A stretch of 10,242 bases of DNA from RGIG5327 sp045612485 (GTDB lineage Bacteria; Verrucomicrobiota; Lentisphaeria; Victivallales; UBA1829), in NCBI GenBank assembly GCA_045612485.1, contig JAZKZE010000047.1:1-10242 (forward strand). Direction: 5' to 3'. This document shows positions 7,077 to 10,242 of the stretch, in pieces. A model generated the notes under the pieces. It had not been told where the DNA came from and did not search any database. It saw only the letters and a list, made by a program, of their open reading frames with translations. Position numbers and translations under genes: made by a program. Position 1 is the stretch's first letter, and every line of letters starts with the position of its first letter.

Positions 7077-7119
7077 GATATTGGCTTTGTCTGTTTCTGA
7101 CAGAGTCAATATCTTTTTT
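7077..7119 (+). terminator. Strong intrinsic terminator ending the pseudopilin-DUF4838 operon
   Basis: Bases 7077-7091 pair with 7099-7113 over 15 base pairs, two of them G-U wobbles, closing a 7-base loop. Six Ts follow at 7114-7119. This is the clearest intrinsic terminator in the window. It lies 42 bases after the stop of the small domain gene and only 23 bases before the next gene's start. Confidence 0.88.
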
Positions 7120-7142
7120 CATATTCTGTACGGAGGATCATA

Positions 7143-8954
7143 TTGGATACAGCAATCATCGACCGGATCATTTCCGATATTTCATATTTACATGAAAGTG
7201 ATCGTTTCTTTACATCCAACGCCATTGCGGAAACCTGTAAAAGAGTGGAAGCCCTTATGCGGGAGGCAGGATTGGAAAATATCGTTACTTATAAATTTCC
7301 CGCCGACGGGAAAACTTCTTACGGCGGTTGGTTCATGCCTGTATCATGGGATGCGGAAGAAGCCATTCTTTCGGAAGTCCTGTCTGACGGTACAGAAAAA
7401 GTCTTCCGTAAATATACAGAAGAACCCTGTTCCCTGATGCTTTACAGCCGTTCCGCTGATAAAAAAGCCTTTCTTGCATTGCCGGAAGAGGAGGATCTGA
7501 AAGGAAAAATCGTTCTCAATGACAGAAAATTCCCCAATATGCGTCAGGCTTTGCAATGGCTGGAAAAAGGGGCGGTGGGAGTGATCTCTTCAGTGATCGG
7601 CGGCGATTATCTGTATAAGGAAGGATATGAATATTTGCGCGACGCCTGTCAATGGCTGAATTTTGTCATGCCTCATTGGAACAAAGAAGGGGATATGTTC
7701 GGTTTTTCCATTACTCCGGCACAGGGGGCGGATTTCCGCAAACGGCTGGAAAAGGGGGAAAAGATCCTGCTGCATGCGGATGTGAGAACAAACGTTCACG
7801 ATAAAGGCTTTGTTCCTTTTGTGACCGGAGTCCTGAAAGGAAAATCCTCTGAGGAGGTGGCTGTTGGCGGTCATCTTTTTGAATATGGGGCAAACGACAA
7901 TGCTTCCGGCCCCATGACTGCTCTTGCCATTTTACGGCAGTTCAAAGAAAAAAATATCGTACCGGAACGCTCTTTCCGCTTTTACTGCTGCTTTGAAGTG
8001 AGGGCGATGCAGGCACTTCTGAATTGCGGTAAAGAATTGTTCCATACGGAAAATATCCTTGCCGGAGTGGATGTGGATATGGTGGGAAAGGCATTGGATA
8101 AAGTAGTGCGTACCGGTGGTTCCCGTCCCTTTACTCCTGCATTTGCGGATGTGCTTATGAATGATATTGTGGAAAAACATGGATATACTGTCCGGCAGGA
8201 TGCTGTGGATTTTTCCCCAATGGACAATCTTTTCTGTGAACCGGCTTCCGGAGGTGTTCCGTATACAAATTTTCTTATGATCACCGGGGAGCCGGATTAT
8301 CATAAATCTACCGATACACCTGACCGCCTCCGCCGTATCGATCTGGAAAATTCTTATGCCATGCTGGAAGAATATCTGCTTACTCTCTGCAATGCCGGAA
8401 ACGGTACTGCCTGTGAAATCATCCAAAGAGTTCAGTGTGATTGTCTGAAACGTCTTGAAAACGCTCCTTCTGACAGAAAAGAACGTGTTCTTGAGGAAAG
8501 TTTTGCGGCATTGGAATCCACTTTCCGTATGGTAAGATATTCTTCTTCTGAGGAAAAAAATATTGTCCGGGAAAAGATTGAGGAAGGAAAGAAAGTTTTG
8601 CAGAGCGCTTGTGATGCGATGGAAAAAAGTCCTTTTGTCTGCCCTGAGGGGCTTCCTTCTGAAATTGCAGCCCGTGTTCCTGTAAAAACTGTGCGGGGGT
8701 GTTTTTCCACAGAAAAATATATGCCGGAAATTTCCCGTGTCCCTGAAAAAATCCGCAGTGAGATCCGGGTCTGGTGTGCATCCCCCTGGCTGACCAATCT
8801 TTTTTACTTTATGGATGGAAAACGGTCACTTGGTGAATTGTACTGTTTGCTTCATATTTCCGATTTTCCGGTTGACAGGGATATTTTTATCCAAATGGCG
8901 GATTTTCTGGAAAAAGACGGTGTGGTCTGTTTTGCGGAAGAAAATAAGGTATAA
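7143..8954 (+). CDS. M28-like metallopeptidase with PA-type insert and winged-helix-like tail
   Basis: This 603-residue protein has no signal peptide and is probably cytoplasmic. Residues about 95-225 look like a protease-associated (PA) insert (LKGKIVLNDRKF, GAVGVISSV). The peptidase core then shows the M28-type metal-binding pattern: H244 and D252 in GGHLFEYGANDNASG, E285 in FYCCFEVRAM, D312 in AGVDVDMVG, and H387 in DYHKSTDTPD. Classic M28 enzymes have Glu-Glu where only E285 is seen. Residues about 535-600 (DGKRSLGELYCLL through FLEKDGVVCF) look like a small winged helix, as in DUF4910-type aminopeptidase-like proteins. The start is TTG at 7143, supported by GGAGG at 7132-7136 with a 6-base gap; no ATG or GTG fits better. 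It is likely an aminopeptidase-type hydrolase of unknown substrate. Confidence 0.82.
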   Translation: MDTAIIDRIISDISYLHESDRFFTSNAIAETCKRVEALMREAGLENIVTYKFPADGKTSYGGWFMPVSWDAEEAILSEVLSDGTEKVFRKYTEEPCSLMLYSRSADKKAFLALPEEEDLKGKIVLNDRKFPNMRQALQWLEKGAVGVISSVIGGDYLYKEGYEYLRDACQWLNFVMPHWNKEGDMFGFSITPAQGADFRKRLEKGEKILLHADVRTNVHDKGFVPFVTGVLKGKSSEEVAVGGHLFEYGANDNASGPMTALAILRQFKEKNIVPERSFRFYCCFEVRAMQALLNCGKELFHTENILAGVDVDMVGKALDKVVRTGGSRPFTPAFADVLMNDIVEKHGYTVRQDAVDFSPMDNLFCEPASGGVPYTNFLMITGEPDYHKSTDTPDRLRRIDLENSYAMLEEYLLTLCNAGNGTACEIIQRVQCDCLKRLENAPSDRKERVLEESFAALESTFRMVRYSSSEEKNIVREKIEEGKKVLQSACDAMEKSPFVCPEGLPSEIAARVPVKTVRGCFSTEKYMPEISRVPEKIRSEIRVWCASPWLTNLFYFMDGKRSLGELYCLLHISDFPVDRDIFIQMADFLEKDGVVCFAEENKV

Positions 8955-8958
8955 GAAG

Positions 8959-8986
8959 TTGCAAAAAAAAGTTTCTGTGATATATT
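8959..8986 (+). promoter_or_regulatory. Promoter of the lipoprotein gene (extended -10)
   Basis: TTGCAA at 8959-8964 and TATATT at 8981-8986 are 16 bases apart. TG at 8978-8979 gives an extended -10 (TGaTATATT). The -35 box begins just 5 bases after the stop of the peptidase gene. The predicted start near 8993 gives a leader of about 48 bases. Confidence 0.65.
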
Positions 8987-9040
8987 ATTGGAACGATATT
9001 GTCTGATCTTTCATTGTAAATCAAAAACAAAAGGAGAAAA

Positions 9041-9628
9041 ATGAAAAAGATCATGTTGATGTTGGCGGCAGTCCTGTTCGTTTCTGTACTGACCGGTTGT
9101 ACCACTTACTACCGTGACTCCGGAGCTGATTTGCTTTACCGTCCTCCGATTATTCAGGGGGCTCCTTATTACACAGAGTATGAAGTTTCCCAGGAACGTA
9201 TTTCCGCAACAGGAGAAGCTTCCGTTCTTTTCGGTATTTTCCAGTTTGCAGAAAATAAGAAATGTTTGACTGTCCGTGATCCGGAACTTTCCGTCTTTTC
9301 CATTTTGAAAGATTTGGTTTCCCCCACACAGAGAGCCGTGGATAATGCCAGAAGTGTAGCCCGTTATAATGCTTGTGAAAAGAGTAATGCCGATCAGCTT
9401 CTCGGGGTAACCTGTGATTATAAGATTGTGGACTATATGTTTTTTGCCAAAGTTGACTGTATTGTCCGCGGCTTCCCTGCCAAGGTCAAAGCTGTCAGGA
9501 TGATGAATAAAAAACCTGTCATTCTTAACAAATGGCAGAAAGTGGAATATCTTGCCCCGCATGAAATCCCTGCCGTTTATTCCGGCGACAAGACTCCTGA
9601 ACTTAAATTTATGGATTCTTTCAAATAA
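9041..9628 (+). CDS. Small outer-membrane-type lipoprotein of unknown function
   Basis: This 195-residue protein starts with a type II signal peptide: MKK, a hydrophobic core, and the lipobox LTGC with the acylated cysteine at residue 20. Thr at the next position does not act as the Asp inner-membrane retention signal known from enterobacteria, so outer-membrane placement is plausible. The mature part contains ISATGEASVLFGIFQF, then ARSVARYNACEKSNADQLLGVTCDYKIVDY and VDCIVRGFPAKVKAVR. The pattern of a GEAS-LFGIF strand, a helix with Ala and Cys, then a VRGFPAKV strand recalls small TRL-like lipoproteins, but I cannot assign a family firmly. AAGGAG at 9031-9036 supports ATG 9041. It stands alone, with its own promoter and a terminator after it, so it is not tied to the operon upstream. 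Confidence 0.85.
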   Translation: MKKIMLMLAAVLFVSVLTGCTTYYRDSGADLLYRPPIIQGAPYYTEYEVSQERISATGEASVLFGIFQFAENKKCLTVRDPELSVFSILKDLVSPTQRAVDNARSVARYNACEKSNADQLLGVTCDYKIVDYMFFAKVDCIVRGFPAKVKAVRMMNKKPVILNKWQKVEYLAPHEIPAVYSGDKTPELKFMDSFK

Positions 9629-9650
9629 GTTTCCTTTTTTTACCGGATCA

Positions 9651-9690
9651 ACGCGTATTCTGTATGATTTACGGAATATGCGTTTTTTTT
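9651..9690 (+). terminator. Intrinsic terminator of the lipoprotein gene
   Basis: ACGCGTATTCTGT (9651-9663) pairs with ACGGAATATGCGT (9671-9683) over 13 base pairs including two G-U wobbles, with a 7-base loop. Seven more Ts follow directly (9684-9690). It lies 22 bases after the stop codon. Confidence 0.85.
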
Positions 9691-10110
9691 GTATATGCTT
9701 TATGTATAGTGAGTTATCTGTGGGAGTATGGTGCTGATCTTATTGTGAATTACATTTGAGTTGCAGTGCCTTCCGCGGAATGGTATATACTGTTGTGTAA
9801 GAGGATGATTGCTCAAACAATGAGCAATCTCCTTTGCGATTATGTAAAAAACATACAGCAGCCTCCGCACAGGGCAGGGGACATTCTATCACCGGGATGG
9901 AAGCGGAATCGTAAAAAGGTTTCCTTTATTCCTTTTACCGTATGGAAGACCGGGGATAATGGAATCATTGGAAATAAGGATGGAAAGAATGTTATAGGGG
10001 GTCAATGAGGCTTTCCGGCCAGTGGAATACGGCGGGGTAAGTCAGAAGTCGGGGATTTGTTGAAGTACTGACCGGAGAAGGCAAAACGGACATTTGCCAG
10101 TATAAAAAAA
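9691..10110. other. Gene-free stretch with hairpins, no convincing CDS
   Basis: No reading frame here has a ribosome binding site or recognisable protein. The longest + frame (9766-10008, 80 codons) would begin inside the promoter at 9761-9789. GATTGCTCA (9807-9815) pairs perfectly with TGAGCAATC (9821-9829), and GGA/TCC extends the stem past one bulged base. GTAAAAAGG (9911-9919) can pair with CCTTTTAC (9931-9938) with one bulge. It does not show the conserved cores of RNase P RNA, tmRNA or SRP RNA that I looked for. Confidence 0.5.
9761..9789 (+). promoter_or_regulatory. Promoter without an obvious gene
   Basis: TTGCAG at 9761-9766 and TATATA at 9784-9789 are 17 bases apart, and TG at 9781-9782 makes an extended -10. 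Transcription would start near 9796, so the hairpin at 9803-9832 would lie at the 5' end of the RNA. No coding sequence follows in the window, so the product may be a non-coding RNA or the long leader of a gene beyond the right edge. Confidence 0.5.
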
Positions 10111-10198
10111 GGGGCTGTTGCAAAAATGTTTTGCGGGGAAGACACCTTTTTGAAAAAAGGTTCTCTTCCCCGCCCCCCATCTTCCAAAAACTTTTGAC
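10111..10198. repeat. Repeat-like hairpin cluster at the right end
   Basis: GCAAAA/TTTTGC (10120-10134) is followed by a large hairpin: GCGGGGAAGA (10133-10142) pairs perfectly with TCTTCCCCGC (10164-10173), and ACCTTTT (10144-10150) pairs with AAAAGG plus T on the other arm after a small internal loop. C-rich CCCCCC and CTTCCAAAAACTTTTG follow. This arrangement of G-rich arm, T/A tips, C-rich arm and an AAAACTTTT tail is typical of dispersed intergenic repeats. GGGGCTGTTGCAAAA at 10111-10125 also resembles the terminal repeat of some insertion sequences. No transposase is present. Confidence 0.45.
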
Positions 10199-10242
10199 GG
10201 AATTGCTTTTATCGTCACGATAAAAACAATTCCAACTTTTTT
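10199..10242 (+). terminator. Hairpin with T tail at the right edge
   Basis: GGAATTGCTTTTATCG (10199-10214) pairs with CGATAAAAACAATTCC (10218-10233) with one mismatch and a 3-base loop. AACTTTTTT runs to the window edge. It could terminate the transcript predicted from 9796, or be part of the repeat cluster before it. The T run may continue outside the window. Confidence 0.45.

Noticed and set aside
3565..7122. A 1,185-codon open frame on the - strand, opposite the DUF4838 and small domain genes
   Set aside because: It is codon-aligned with the + strand genes and is open only because they avoid TTA, CTA and TCA. Its translation has no domain and it has no ribosome binding site. The + strand proteins have signal peptides and known domains.
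9766..10008. An 80-codon + strand frame near the right end
   Set aside because: The start lies within a likely promoter and has no ribosome binding site. The protein sequence shows no domain, signal or family pattern.
10002..10187. Overlapping short - strand frames at the right end
   Set aside because: They run through the hairpin cluster and have no ribosome binding site. Composition follows the repeat, not a protein.

Overview
The window looks like chromosomal DNA from a Lentisphaeria-type bacterium (Victivallis relatives, PVC superphylum). The main reasons are two pseudopilin-like proteins opening with the FTLIELLVVIAIIAILA signal that is greatly expanded in that group, a large secreted DUF4838-type protein with a family 67-like N-terminal domain, and moderate GC with AAGGAG ribosome binding sites. 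This placement is inference from protein style, not from a marker gene. All six well-supported genes plus the lipoprotein gene lie on the + strand.

Layout. 1-592 carries no gene. It holds two divergent copies of a palindrome-rich repeat in inverted orientation (155-247 and 325-418), then a T-rich tract and a good sigma70-type promoter (532-560). 593-1678 encodes a GntR-type regulator with a LacI-like ligand domain, closed by a terminator-like hairpin. 1800-7035 is a probable four-gene operon: two pseudopilin-like proteins, a 976-residue secreted DUF4838 protein, and a small secreted protein that is a free copy of that protein's last 161 residues. A strong terminator follows at 7077-7119. 7143-8954 (TTG start) encodes an M28-like metallopeptidase with a PA-type insert and a C-terminal winged-helix-like segment. 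9041-9628 encodes a small lipoprotein with its own promoter and terminator. From 9691 to the end there is no convincing gene, but there is a good promoter, several hairpins and a repeat-like tail.

How the parts may work together. A sugar-type regulator next to pseudopilins and a secreted multidomain glycoside-hydrolase-like protein resembles a small carbohydrate-use locus without a visible transporter. The regulator would sense a sugar, the DUF4838 protein and its detached C-terminal domain would act on or bind glycans outside the cytoplasm, and the pseudopilins may serve in surface display or secretion. This is inferred from gene order only.

The most unusual items are: (1) the first pseudopilin gene carries its FTLIELLV signal twice, separated by a 154-base in-frame insert rich in hairpins and rare codons; (2) the gap-free 161-residue domain duplicated as a separate secreted gene, about 80% identical by my count; (3) a candidate promoter placed so that its start point falls inside the rising arm of a terminator just upstream of the peptidase gene.
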